Of a DNA stretch of 64,000 bases, positions 55,055-63,200 are shown one piece after another. Position numbers and translations under genes: made by a program. This DNA comes from Nesterenkonia sp. Act20 (GTDB lineage Bacteria; Actinomycetota; Actinomycetes; Actinomycetales; Micrococcaceae), in the NCBI RefSeq assembly GCF_019173455.1, contig NZ_JADPQH010000001.1:744001-808000 (forward strand), in the 5' to 3' direction. The notes below the pieces were generated by a model. That model ran no database searches. It was not told the DNA's origin and saw nothing but the letters and a program-made list of their open reading frames with translations. The first letter of the stretch is position 1; every line of letters starts with the position of its first letter.

Positions 55055-55911
55055 GCCAGGACACGCACCTCTTGTGGAAGAGCCCCGATGCGCAGCATCA
55101 GGCGGTAACAGCCCACAGACACAATCAGTCCCCCACCCAGGACCAACATGCCTGTGGCGTTCTGATACGCCTGCGCCGCCTCAGCCTGAAGAGAAATCAG
55201 GAGCACGACTATCCAAGGGGCGGCGACTGCGAGTTTGGCGGCATTGACCGTCCAAGACTGACGCGCTTCGAGTTCGCTCCTGGTGCGCGCGTTTTCACGA
55301 AGAAAGTCGGCCAAGGTGCCGAGCAGGCGACCAAGGTCTGACCCCCCAACCTCGCGGGTGATCTGGAGCGCAACCACAATCCTGTCACCGACGGGATCAG
55401 CCAGCCGAAGCTTGAGTCGGTCGAGCGCCGTAGCCATGGTGTGTCCCGATCGATAGTCCTTCGCGAACTCCACAAAAGGCTCCCGGAGAGGCTCCGGGCC
55501 TGAATGTCCGAGCTGAATGAGCCCTTCCGGGAGGGACATGCCAGAGCGGACTGCCGAACGGAGGTGGTCTACTGCATCGGGCCAGACCTCGCGCAACACT
55601 GCGCGGCGCCGTCCTGCTTGCCAACGCAGGGCGAAGATGGGCACCATGGCAGCAAACAACGCGAAACACAGGGCGATCGGGATGGCCGCCGTGAGCACAA
55701 GGACTATCAAGAAGGCCATGACGGAGCAGATCAGCACCGCCGTGGCCACGCCCGTCACAGGGAGTCTGGGGTGCCCGGCCTCATCAAGAAGCTTGCGCAG
55801 TGGGTTCCGACGTCTACGCCGAGAACGCGTCGTGGGGAGTCGGCGGGGCCAGAAGGACGAGAAGACGAGCAGAAACCCGAGACCCAGGGCAAACCCCAGC
55901 AAGAGACTCAT
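55051..55911 (-). CDS. tadB: Type II secretion F domain protein, TadB-like
   Basis: A 286-aa membrane protein with two N-terminal helices, a basic loop, a T2SSF domain (VWPDAVDHLRSAVRSGMSLPEGLIQLGHSGPEPLREPFVEFAKDYRSGHTMATALDRL) and C-terminal helices. It overlaps tadA and tadC by 4 nt each. Gene order A-B-C is standard. Confidence 0.87.
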   Translation of the reverse strand: MSLLLGFALGLGFLLVFSSFWPRRLPTTRSRRRRRNPLRKLLDEAGHPRLPVTGVATAVLICSVMAFLIVLVLTAAIPIALCFALFAAMVPIFALRWQAGRRRAVLREVWPDAVDHLRSAVRSGMSLPEGLIQLGHSGPEPLREPFVEFAKDYRSGHTMATALDRLKLRLADPVGDRIVVALQITREVGGSDLGRLLGTLADFLRENARTRSELEARQSWTVNAAKLAVAAPWIVVLLISLQAEAAQAYQNATGMLVLGGGLIVSVGCYRLMLRIGALPQEVRVLA

Positions 55912-56930
55912 CCCAGCACCCCTGCCCTAGTCAGCCGGCTATGCATCTCTGGACTCAGTTTGGGAAGGTCGAAGACCGCCGAATCAGTGATCTGCAGAAC
56001 GCCGTCCCGTTGTTGGAAGAGCATCGACGTCTCGATCGTCTCGGATTCGACACGACTCCCAACCGCCAGTATCTGGCCGACATAGCGGCGGCCGTCTCTT
56101 TCCCTCACGCAATGCACCACAAGATCGATGCAGGATGCCACCGTTGGAAGAATGAAGTTTCTGGAGATGTTCTCTCCTGCGAGGAGCGGGAGTGTGCAGA
56201 TCTTCGTCAATGCATCGTGCGCGCTGTTGGCGTGCACCGTTGCCATTCCAGGAAGTCCTGCGTTGAGTGCAATGAGCATGTCGAGGCTTTCGGCTTCCCG
56301 AACCTCTCCCACAATGAGGCGATCCGGGCGCATTCGCAGAGCCTCTTTGACGAGCTTCCGGAGTGGAATCTCCCCTTCGCCCTCGAGGTTGGTCTGCCTG
56401 CATTGCAGACCGACTACGTCACGCAGCGGCAGCTGCAGTTCAAAGATCTCCTCAACTGTGATCACGCGTTCTCGCGGGCCGATGGCAGTGGAGAGACAGT
56501 TCAACATCGTCGTCTTTCCAGCCTGGGTGGCACCAGAGATCAAAATATTGAGTCCACTGTCAACGCAACCGGTGAGGAACTCCGCCGCCTCTGGGGTCAG
56601 CGAGCCCCCCTGCACCAGGTCGTCGATTGTCGCGGTGCGCGAGATGAATTTGCGAACATTGACAGCCCAGTGGCGTCTCGTGATGTCCGGAATGACCACG
56701 TGAAGGCGAGAACCATCTGGGAGAGCCGCGTCGACGAACGGGGAGGACAGATCGAGACGACGACCCGAGCTCTTGAGCATCCGTTCGACGAGGTCTCGGA
56801 TACGCGATTCCGACAGCGTGAGCGACGTCAGCTCCGATCGACCTTCACGGGCGACGAAGACCTCGCTGGGTCCGTTGATCCAGAACGCCCGGTCTAGTGT
56901 TGGACGGTGTTGGTTGCCGTCTACTTCCGC
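55908..56930 (-). pseudogene. tadA: tadA/cpaF pilus ATPase, 5'-truncated
   Basis: The preserved part contains a full ATPase core: GRRLDLSSPFVDAALPDGSRLH, Walker A GATQAGKTTMLN, EIFELQLPL, VKEALRMRPDRLIVGEVR and ANSAHDALTKI. The first ATG is at 56780, but homologous codons (AFWINGPSEVFVAREGRSELT) continue upstream in frame without any start codon until a TAA at 56931-56933. A complete CpaF has about 100 more residues and an N-terminal helical region. The N-terminal part is therefore missing, cut near 56.9 kb, exactly where phage-like DNA begins. A protein from ATG 56780 (290 aa) might still be made but would lack the N-domain. Confidence 0.85.
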
Positions 56931-57003
56931 TTATCTAAAGGGATCTAGACGTTTGTCGCTGTTGGGCGTTTACCCCGGTATATGGGCCTCGTGAGGACTC
57001 CAT

Positions 57004-57282
57004 GTGTCCATGAGCGGCCGTCCTTGGCATACTTGGGCGATGACTGAAGCCAGATACAAGGTAACCATTGACGACATCTACTACGAGTTTGAAAGCTTCG
57101 AAAAATTGGGCGGGGAAGTGACGAGAGAAGCATCTCTGCAGGGCCAGAACGTGCACACGCGCAGGACGCCAACCACATATAAGCTCAGGAATGTCACGCG
57201 AGAAGGTGGTGACGTCGTCGATCCCCCGAAGGACCGCGAGATCCGAGTGCGCGAAAGAAGCACTATTCCCATGAAGCTTTAG
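57004..57282 (+). CDS. Hypothetical protein at the edge of the phage-like element
   Basis: A 92-aa protein (GTG 57004, after GAGGA 6 nt upstream; an ATG in frame lies at 57040). The sequence from TEARYKVTIDDIYYEFESFEKLG is charged, with no known family, signal or membrane segment. It stands alone on the plus strand, has lower GC than its neighbours and is preceded by TATATG as a possible -10. It is probably foreign to the core genome. Confidence 0.55.
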   Translation: MSMSGRPWHTWAMTEARYKVTIDDIYYEFESFEKLGGEVTREASLQGQNVHTRRTPTTYKLRNVTREGGDVVDPPKDREIRVRERSTIPMKL

Positions 57283-57287
57283 ACAGA

Positions 57288-57352
57288 GCTGGACCCCTAC
57301 CTTGTGGGGAGCCGATCTAGAATCGGGTGCCCATCCTCGGTAGAGGTCCAGC
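57288..57352. other. Foldable inverted-repeat element at the element edge
   Basis: GCTGGACC-C-CTACC at 57288-57301 pairs with GGTAG-A-GGTCCAGC at 57339-57352 (13 of 14 positions), and the inner CCGAT/ATCGG (57312-57316 with 57322-57326) forms a second hairpin. It starts 5 nt after the stop of the 57004 gene. It could be an RNA terminator or structured RNA, or part of an integration site. No T-run follows. The sequence does not resemble a tRNA (no T-arm). Confidence 0.5.
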
Positions 57353-57380
57353 CGGCAACGGCACCTACGCCACTACTAAG

Positions 57381-57400
57381 TATACCCCCTAGGGGTACTA
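57381..57400. promoter_or_regulatory. CsoR-family-like palindrome
   Basis: TATACCCCCTAGGGGTACTA has the TACCCC/GGGGTA arms seen in operators of CsoR/CstR/FrmR-type regulators. It ends on the stop codon of the stopper gene and is 100 bp after the plus-strand gene, so no gene lies in the usual place behind it. It may be a remnant of a lost promoter. Confidence 0.4.
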
Positions 57401-57733
57401 TCCGGTCACTCTTTCTGACACGAACTCGTGGTGACTGATCCTGCCCCGGATCATCTGGGGCTGAATCCTGCCGTCCACAGTGAGCGTGTTCCCCCGCCAG
57501 GTGACCTGCTCGATTACGGCGGGGTCAACGTCGGCGGGTAGCTTCATCATCACGCGGTAGCGGCTGATGATCTGCTGCGTGTCGCTGTCCGGCCCGTCCA
57601 TGCTGCTTGCGGGGTCTACCTGCGCCGGAACCACCTGAGTGGACGGCGGGGCGATGATGGGCTGGTTGTACGCGTCGCGCTCTCCGGTGTCGCCACCAGG
57701 GATCGTGACTGTCACGCGGTCATGGAAGAACAC
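57398..57733 (-). CDS. Phage head-to-tail stopper-like protein
   Basis: A 111-aa protein beginning with GTG 57733 (FFHDRVTVTIPGGD), a pattern recalled from actinobacteriophage head-to-tail stoppers, with a beta-rich C-terminus (VTWRGNTLTVDGRIQPQMIRGRISHHEFV). Stoppers plug the portal after DNA packaging. It overlaps the adaptor gene stop by one nt, is the last head gene on the minus strand, and no tail gene follows it. Confidence 0.65.
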   Translation of the reverse strand: MFFHDRVTVTIPGGDTGERDAYNQPIIAPPSTQVVPAQVDPASSMDGPDSDTQQIISRYRVMMKLPADVDPAVIEQVTWRGNTLTVDGRIQPQMIRGRISHHEFVSERVTG

Positions 57734-58056
57734 TATTTGGCCCTCTTCCTGTACCGGTTGAGCACGAACTGTTCTGGCAGTGACCAGCCGTTGAACGCCC
57801 CTGAGATCCGCGCTGATCCTGCCGCCCAGCTGAGCTGTTCAGGGTTGGATACCAGGCGCGCTGTAGCGGTGGTGATGACTGCAGCGATGTCCTCTGACAC
57901 CGATCCTGCCTCGAAGCCGTTGTCACGGGTGTAGGAGCGCGCCATAGCGGTGACGATGGGAAGGTGCTCCCCGGCCATAGCGACAACCGTAGGGTCATCA
58001 CTGAGGCCGAGGAACGCCGCGACATCCCCACCTGTCGGTGTGGAAGTCATCTCCAT
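57733..58056 (-). CDS. Phage head-to-tail adaptor-like protein
   Basis: A 107-aa helical protein (MEMTSTPTGGDVAAFLGLSDDP). Sequence features, DVAAFLGL...VTAMARSYTRDNGFEAGSVSEDIAAVITTATARLVSNP, match gp6/head-to-tail connectors of actinobacteriophages, which sit below the portal ring. ATG 58056 or 58050 are both possible; the gene follows directly after the capsid stop. Confidence 0.7.
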   Translation of the reverse strand: MEMTSTPTGGDVAAFLGLSDDPTVVAMAGEHLPIVTAMARSYTRDNGFEAGSVSEDIAAVITTATARLVSNPEQLSWAAGSARISGAFNGWSLPEQFVLNRYRKRAK

Positions 58057-58057
58057 G

Positions 58058-58897
58058 TCAGACCGCCGTGCTGTCGAGGATGACCACGCCTTCGGGGTGC
58101 AGCAGTCCGAGGTCAAACCGTGCGGTGACCCGGATGGCCTGCTGATCGAACTCGGCGTAACGCTGATCGAGGATCTTGATCTGCGGGTTGGTGTCACGGG
58201 CGACCGCGACCTGCGAGATATCCGCCAGGACCGCCTTACCAGCAGGAACCTTGTTGGACACGGTCACCGGGATGTTGAACAGCCGGTAGGTCGCATCACG
58301 GGTGAGATCCGACTCCAGCAGGTATCGCCCGTTCTGGTCCTTGAGCTTCCGCACCGTGATGAAGTCCTGAGCGTTGAGGAACCACCGATTCGGGGTGACC
58401 TCAGCAGCCGTGGTGACGGCCAGAGCGTCGAGGAACGTGTCAGCGCTGGCGAGGTCCAGCGGCGCACTCTGGGTTCCGGGCTGGTTGAAGATGCCGGTCA
58501 CAGAATCGTTGAGGCCGTCCCCATTGAGGAACGCATCATCGATCATGGATGACACGTCGTTGACCAGTCGGGACCGCAGCACGGCGTCGAGGCCGACCAC
58601 GGACTGCCGGGCCAGCTCATTCGAGTAGCGCGTAATCACCTTGACCGACTTGCGGCCTTCTGGCATCAGCCGGACCTCGTCGAACTCGGCGGTGTAGTCG
58701 TCCGGGATCTGCTCGGACTCTCCCACCCATGCGGGGGTGCCGGAGCCGACAAGCTTCGGGATTCGCAGCGGGGATGCGGTGTCGAAGATCCGTGGTCCAG
58801 CGGCCAGCACGATAGAGGCTGTTTCGAGCGGCTGGATCAGAAGTGAGGAGACCTGCTCCTGGAGCAGTTCCGGGGTGTCAGTGGTGTTCAGTGCCAT
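58058..58897 (-). CDS. Phage major capsid protein (HK97 fold)
   Basis: A 279-aa capsid protein with the HK97-family pattern: an N-terminal arm (NTTDTPELLQEQVSSLLIQPLETASIVLAAGPRIFDTASPLRIPKLVGSGTPAWVGESEQIPD), the E-loop region, VITRYSNELARQSV and the P-domain (DDAFLNGDGLNDSVTGIFNQ), and the C-terminal A-domain (AVARDTNPQIKILDQRYAEFDQQAIRVTARFDLGLLHPEG). No fused protease is present; a separate scaffold gene lies upstream. Its 131-bp leader contains a GTCCG/CGGAC hairpin (58928-58941). Confidence 0.92.
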   Translation of the reverse strand: MALNTTDTPELLQEQVSSLLIQPLETASIVLAAGPRIFDTASPLRIPKLVGSGTPAWVGESEQIPDDYTAEFDEVRLMPEGRKSVKVITRYSNELARQSVVGLDAVLRSRLVNDVSSMIDDAFLNGDGLNDSVTGIFNQPGTQSAPLDLASADTFLDALAVTTAAEVTPNRWFLNAQDFITVRKLKDQNGRYLLESDLTRDATYRLFNIPVTVSNKVPAGKAVLADISQVAVARDTNPQIKILDQRYAEFDQQAIRVTARFDLGLLHPEGVVILDSTAV

Positions 58898-58975
58898 GAG
58901 AAAAGTCCTAGCGATAGAGGTTCAACTGTCCGGTTTCGGACGGTTGGTGAGTTTCCTCGTGTCGCCAGGACTACT

Positions 58976-59006
58976 GAGAGGGCCGGACACCAGGCCCGAC
59001 CCTCTC
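58976..59006 (-). terminator. Hairpin between accessory gene and capsid gene
   Basis: GAGAGGG pairs with CCCTCTC with partial inner pairing (CGGGCC/GGCC). It lies 22 bp after the stop of the minus-strand accessory gene and before the capsid gene. It may be a partial terminator or an mRNA-stabilising hairpin for capsid expression. Confidence 0.4.
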
Positions 59007-59028
59007 ATTGTAGCATGGAAGAACGCGT

Positions 59029-59415
59029 TTAGTCCTGCTGAGGGATATCACCCATATCAGTCACGCGAATGGTTTTTCCTTGGGCAACCCTGGTTCTCAT
59101 ACGCAGCTCAAATCCGTGCGTGATAGACCTTAGAAACTCGAAGGGATCAACATCGTGGACCAGATAATCAGTGACTTCCAGTTCGTCCGTCTCACCATCT
59201 TTTAGCGCCTTGATTGCCTCCCACTGCGCCACGATGACATGCAGACTCTGATGCCGCTCTCCGCCACCGATATCTAGCCCGACAACGTGTTCGTTTTCGC
59301 CCAGACCCAAGCGCTGGTCAATGGTCTCGGTGTTGGTTTTTCGCTCGTCGAGCTGTGCAGTACCCGACCAATCGGGGTAGGTGACCTCAGCGTCTCTCCA
59401 GATAAACGGTTCCAT
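59029..59415 (-). CDS. Hypothetical protein inserted between scaffold and capsid genes
   Basis: A 128-aa acidic protein of unknown family (MEPFIWRDAEVTYPDWSGTAQLDERKTNTETIDQRLGLGENE, ending RVTDMGDIPQQD). No signal, membrane or nucleic-acid motif is visible. It has its own GC character, slightly lower than its neighbours, and a short 11-nt gap from the scaffold gene, and it ends with a hairpin. Placement inside the head module suggests a late-expressed accessory (moron) gene or a specific assembly factor; neither can be shown. Confidence 0.6.
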   Translation of the reverse strand: MEPFIWRDAEVTYPDWSGTAQLDERKTNTETIDQRLGLGENEHVVGLDIGGGERHQSLHVIVAQWEAIKALKDGETDELEVTDYLVHDVDPFEFLRSITHGFELRMRTRVAQGKTIRVTDMGDIPQQD

Positions 59416-59426
59416 GATCGCCTTCC

Positions 59427-59897
59427 TTAGTTGGCTCCAGCGCGGAGTAGTCCGGCTAGGTCCACTGTAGATGTGCCGTGGGTCACAGATCCTTGCCCGA
59501 TGTTGCCGGACGGTTTCCGCGCCGCCAGGTGAGGCTTCCTGGTCAGCAGCTCATCTATGGCCGCTGTGAGCTTGTCTGCGTCGTTTAGGTGCTCGTCGGA
59601 GAACTCCAGGTCGGTAGGGTCCGCGAGTCGCCCTGTGGCCTCTACGCGGCTCCTGTGCAGCTCGTGGGCCAGCTCGTCCGCACGCTGCGCCCTCTGCCTG
59701 TACTTCGCGTTCTCGTCGCGGAGCTTCTCCACATAGGACCGGGGAAACTGCTCCCCCTCTTCGTCGATCTCTTCATCCGTCTTGCCCTGATCCGAAATCT
59801 GGTCATCTTCGGTTGAGGTCGCGTTTGAAACGCGAGCGTCCTCCGCGGTCTCGTCCTCGTCCGTGGTCTGCACGTCCTGAGTCTGTTCTTCGGTCAC
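59427..59897 (-). CDS. Phage scaffolding protein
   Basis: A 156-aa acidic, helical protein. A long acidic N-terminus (TEEQTQDVQTTDEDETAEDA) is followed by a coiled-coil region (YVEKLRDENAKYRQRAQRADELAHELHRSRVEATGRLADPTDLEF) and LNDADKLTAAIDELLTRKPHLA, typical of scaffolds of actinobacteriophages. It shapes the procapsid and leaves before packaging. I chose GTG 59897, 5 nt after GGAGAAG. It overlaps the MuF-like gene by 4 nt. Confidence 0.85.
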   Translation of the reverse strand: MTEEQTQDVQTTDEDETAEDARVSNATSTEDDQISDQGKTDEEIDEEGEQFPRSYVEKLRDENAKYRQRAQRADELAHELHRSRVEATGRLADPTDLEFSDEHLNDADKLTAAIDELLTRKPHLAARKPSGNIGQGSVTHGTSTVDLAGLLRAGAN

Positions 59898-60436
59898 TGG
59901 TCTTCTCCATTCTCTGAAACGGGAACTGCGATGCACGCGCAGCCCTTGTGGTGATAGTGATTTTCGGTCGTCGGTAGAACCATGTCGGCCATGTCCTGAC
60001 AGATCTCGCAGGCGTCCGGCTCCACCTGCCGCCGGGAGAACGTGACCCCCTGGTCCTGCATAGATCGAGCCGTGGTGTCCTGGTAAGCGGCCATGACCAC
60101 CGCTGCCCCGGCGATACCCATAGCCGTGTTGCCGTCCTGCTGATAGGACTGCGTCGCGGTCTGGTCATTGAGCTGAGCCCGCGCCGCCGTCTCGATGTCA
60201 TAGCCCGCCCCTCCCCCGGTAGGTGCCCTGACCCTGCCCGAGAGCCTGGACAGTTCAGCAGCGACCGCGAGAGCCGCCAGAGACGACGCGGCCTGAGACC
60301 TGCGTGTGGCCTCCGCCGCTCCGAGGTCCATGAACTGCTCCCAGGACAGCTCCCCGTCCTCATAGCGCCCATGCAGCGCCGCCAGGCGTGCCCTGGTCTC
60401 CCGTGACAGCGTCGCCACCGTGTCGTGAATACTCAT
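59894..60436 (-). CDS. Phage MuF-like minor capsid protein
   Basis: A 180-aa protein with an N-terminal helical part and a C-terminal MuF-type metal motif EPDACEICQDMADMVLPTTENHYHHKGCACIAVPV (Cys and His ligands). MuF proteins sit in the procapsid and act in DNA ejection or head maturation. It overlaps the portal gene by 4 nt and the scaffold gene by 4 nt. It is shorter than full-length MuF proteins (250-400 aa), with no toxin domain. Confidence 0.75.
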   Translation of the reverse strand: MSIHDTVATLSRETRARLAALHGRYEDGELSWEQFMDLGAAEATRRSQAASSLAALAVAAELSRLSGRVRAPTGGGAGYDIETAARAQLNDQTATQSYQQDGNTAMGIAGAAVVMAAYQDTTARSMQDQGVTFSRRQVEPDACEICQDMADMVLPTTENHYHHKGCACIAVPVSENGEDQ

Positions 60437-61734
60437 GCGAGAAGCGCCTCCAGGTCAGTCCCAGCGGCGTCCAGCGCCTCAGCCCGCCGTGAGTCCCTGA
60501 TCCGGGTGATCTCGATATCGGTGTATCCCAGACGTTCCAGCGCCGCCGATGCCGGGAGCAGACCAGCGGTGAACAGCTTCACCACCGCGTCGGCTTCCTG
60601 AGCCATTGACCGGGTAGCCGGGTCCGCCCAGACCACCGAGACCCCCGCCCGTGACGGGTCAGTGTTGGTCCGGATAGCGTGTGCCAGCGCCATGACCTTC
60701 TCCCAGGCCCGCCCGAACTGGTACTGCCGCTGCTCCACCCGTGCTGTCAGTGACGCCTCAGCAGCCCGCAGACCGTCCGCATTCGGCGGCTGATTCGCCA
60801 CGATCCCCGTGTAGTGACCAGGCAGGGACGAGACCGCCATGATCTGAGAAACGATCGTCCGAATGGCGGTGTCATAGCTGTTGAGATCCGACGCCGGGAG
60901 CTGCCCGAACTTCGCGTCCGGGGCCTCCGCAATCATCATCCTGTTGGACTCCGGGTAAGGGTTGGACTCTTCGCCGTCCTCGTCCTCTTCCAGCTCGATG
61001 CCGGTTCCGAATCGGCGAGGCCGTGCGTAGTACTCCGAACCAACCATGAGGTCTGCCAGAAGTTTGTTCAGGGCATCCTGCAAGGGCGCGATATCCCGCA
61101 GCTCGGATACTCCTTCATCGAGCAGCCGGTCACTGTTGCGGAACTCCACCACCGGAACGACGCCCAGCGGATTGTCGATGGATTCACGGACCTTGAACTG
61201 CGCCCCCGATGTCGCGTTCTGTGAGTCCGACACGTACCGGATGATCTTCTCCGGCCCATACAGGACCGCCTCAGACCCCGTGGCGGTGTTCCACTTCTTC
61301 ACCGCTGCCACCAGTCGCCGCGTGCCCGGATCTCGCAACGCGGTCATCTGGTGAGCAGACTCCACGCTGATGCTCGGTGCCCCAGTGCTGTCGGCCCAGA
61401 CAATCGCATAAGCGGTGCCCAGGGTGAGAGCTTCACGGTGCAGAGTCCCCGCCATCTGGTCGAGATCATTCCCGGTCCAGTCTCCCCACAGTGCCGGGTC
61501 CGGTTTCCCGTCACGGGTGAAGCCGGTGATCCGCAGACGCTCCGCGATAGAGGTCACCGCGAGCCGGCAGAAGTTCGATGCGATGTGCCCGAACCTGTTG
61601 CCCAGCGCTTCACGGGCCTCCGGTGTCAGGAACGCCAGCGGCGGATTCCCGTTGTAGTAGCGGTCAAGCTTGTCGAGCTTCACCGTGCGCCCGTCGATCT
61701 CCTGGATCAGTGCCTGTAGCTGTGTTGTACTCAC
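60433..61734 (-). CDS. Phage portal protein
   Basis: A 433-aa portal of the SPP1 gp6-like type. Its pattern includes KLDRYYNGNPPLAFLTPEAREALGNRFGHIASNFCRLAVTSIAERLRITGF, a GYTDIEITRI-type C-terminus and the clip/wing segment FKVRESIDNPLGVVPVVEFRNSDRLLDEGVSELRDIAPLQDALNKLLADLM. It forms the dodecameric ring through which DNA is packed. It overlaps terL by 4 nt, and its stop overlaps the MuF-like gene. Confidence 0.92.
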   Translation of the reverse strand: MSTTQLQALIQEIDGRTVKLDKLDRYYNGNPPLAFLTPEAREALGNRFGHIASNFCRLAVTSIAERLRITGFTRDGKPDPALWGDWTGNDLDQMAGTLHREALTLGTAYAIVWADSTGAPSISVESAHQMTALRDPGTRRLVAAVKKWNTATGSEAVLYGPEKIIRYVSDSQNATSGAQFKVRESIDNPLGVVPVVEFRNSDRLLDEGVSELRDIAPLQDALNKLLADLMVGSEYYARPRRFGTGIELEEDEDGEESNPYPESNRMMIAEAPDAKFGQLPASDLNSYDTAIRTIVSQIMAVSSLPGHYTGIVANQPPNADGLRAAEASLTARVEQRQYQFGRAWEKVMALAHAIRTNTDPSRAGVSVVWADPATRSMAQEADAVVKLFTAGLLPASAALERLGYTDIEITRIRDSRRAEALDAAGTDLEALLA

Positions 61735-63200
61735 TTGAAACTCCTAGCTCGTCGCTTCTTCTTCTTGGTCATTGCCCGCCACTGCGCCCGTGAGTGGCCC
61801 ATCACCGCGCACGCCGCGAGGTCAATGTGACGGGTGGTGTGTTTGCGTGACTTGTCCAGCCGGACTCCCCGCTCGGTCTCGTTCACCACCGCGTTGCCGA
61901 TGTGCTCGGCCAGCCGTGGATCTCCGGTGTGCGTGATCTGCCCGTTGATGCACGCGTTATAGAAGTCCGTGGTCGCCGGGGTGATCCGTGCAGCCGACCA
62001 GGGAAACTCCGTGATGGGGATACCTTCCTTCTCCAGCACCTGCAATGTCCTGGTCCACCGGAACGGGTCCGCCGTGACCTCCAGAACGTTCCACCGCTTG
62101 CACGCCGCCCGGATCGCGTCCTCGACTTCCTCCACCGGCACCCGGTAGCTGTCATCGTCACCAGGGGGTTCCCACAGGCCCACCACGTCGAAGTGAGGTT
62201 CCATCCCGATACGTGCCACCAGGACACCTGTGGCGTCGCCGTTGAAGGAGCCGTCCAGGGCCAGGACCACGTCCTCCCCCTCCGCGATCTCTTCCCCGGT
62301 GTTCATCTCTTCCCACCGACCTTCTGGCAGGAACGCGCCCGTGGTCTCCGTGACAAACTGGCAGAGACGTGCGCGCCGGTAGGTCGCTTCACGGGTCTTC
62401 GGGGGAAGCAGCGCCTTGATGGTCGAGATGTTCAGGAAGTCGCCTAGAGCAGGATTCGCCAGCTTCAAGCAGTGGTCACAGTCCACCGGGTGATGTTCAA
62501 AACCAGCAGCCGAGAACTCACGCCAGACCAGCGTCGGATCATCCGGGTACTTCCGGTGGTAGTCCCTGAGATTGGTCAGCACGGAGTTGTGAGGATCAGG
62601 TCCAGGGGTGCCGATACCGACCATCGTGGAGCGTTCCCGCTTGCCCTGCGCCAGTGCGACGACTTCCCAGACATCCTGTGAGATCACGCCGATCTCGTCC
62701 GCCAGGGCGAGTGTGAAGTCCAAACCTTCAAGCGCTTTCGGAGACGCGGGGAGCACCTGGAAGCTTGACCCCCGGGACGGGACCTCTAGCCGGTCTTTGT
62801 AGACCTGGACCCGTGAGGAAAGATCCTCATTCAGCTCCACCATCCGGACCGCGACGTTGAAGATGATCTTTGCCTGAGTCTCATTCACCGCGACCACGAC
62901 GACCGACGCCCCGACATCTCCCAGCAGCAGGTCATAGAGTCCCCACGCCGACATGAGCGCGCTCTTCCCGGAGCCACGCGGCATCATGAAACCTGCCTGT
63001 ACCGGCATAGGATCTGCGTCCAGGACCGAGCCCACCAGATCGAGTTGCCAGTCCCTCAGCCGCAGCGGAGAGCCCGCCCCGTGGCCCTTCGGCACCATGA
63101 TGAACTTCTCGCAGAACTTCCCAAACCGAGCAGCACCAGACACACGCGGCCTGAACGGGAGCGGAGAGTCATCAACCTGCCCTTTAGGCCCTGCCTTCAT
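61731..63200 (-). CDS. terL: Phage terminase large subunit
   Basis: A 489-aa ATPase/nuclease that packages DNA. Walker A-like MMPRGSGKSALM lies near residue 75, a Walker B-like segment is LDFTLALADEIG, and the nuclease Asp motif is VLALDGSFNGDATGVLVARIG with a late Asp in ITADPFRW-like VTADPFRW. The C-terminus is basic. The ATG lies within the end of the HNH gene. No separate small terminase gene can be recognised before it in the window. Confidence 0.92.
   Translation of the reverse strand: MKAGPKGQVDDSPLPFRPRVSGAARFGKFCEKFIMVPKGHGAGSPLRLRDWQLDLVGSVLDADPMPVQAGFMMPRGSGKSALMSAWGLYDLLLGDVGASVVVVAVNETQAKIIFNVAVRMVELNEDLSSRVQVYKDRLEVPSRGSSFQVLPASPKALEGLDFTLALADEIGVISQDVWEVVALAQGKRERSTMVGIGTPGPDPHNSVLTNLRDYHRKYPDDPTLVWREFSAAGFEHHPVDCDHCLKLANPALGDFLNISTIKALLPPKTREATYRRARLCQFVTETTGAFLPEGRWEEMNTGEEIAEGEDVVLALDGSFNGDATGVLVARIGMEPHFDVVGLWEPPGDDDSYRVPVEEVEDAIRAACKRWNVLEVTADPFRWTRTLQVLEKEGIPITEFPWSAARITPATTDFYNACINGQITHTGDPRLAEHIGNAVVNETERGVRLDKSRKHTTRHIDLAACAVMGHSRAQWRAMTKKKKRRARSFK

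Noticed and set aside
56942-57321. Direct repeat GATCTAGA at 56942-56949 and 57314-57321 as attachment-site pair around the orphan gene
   Set aside because: Only 8 bp with a palindromic core (TCTAGA); too short to distinguish from chance.
57288-57352. tRNA gene
   Set aside because: The outer arms resemble an acceptor stem, but the length is 65 nt and no T-arm or anticodon arm is present.
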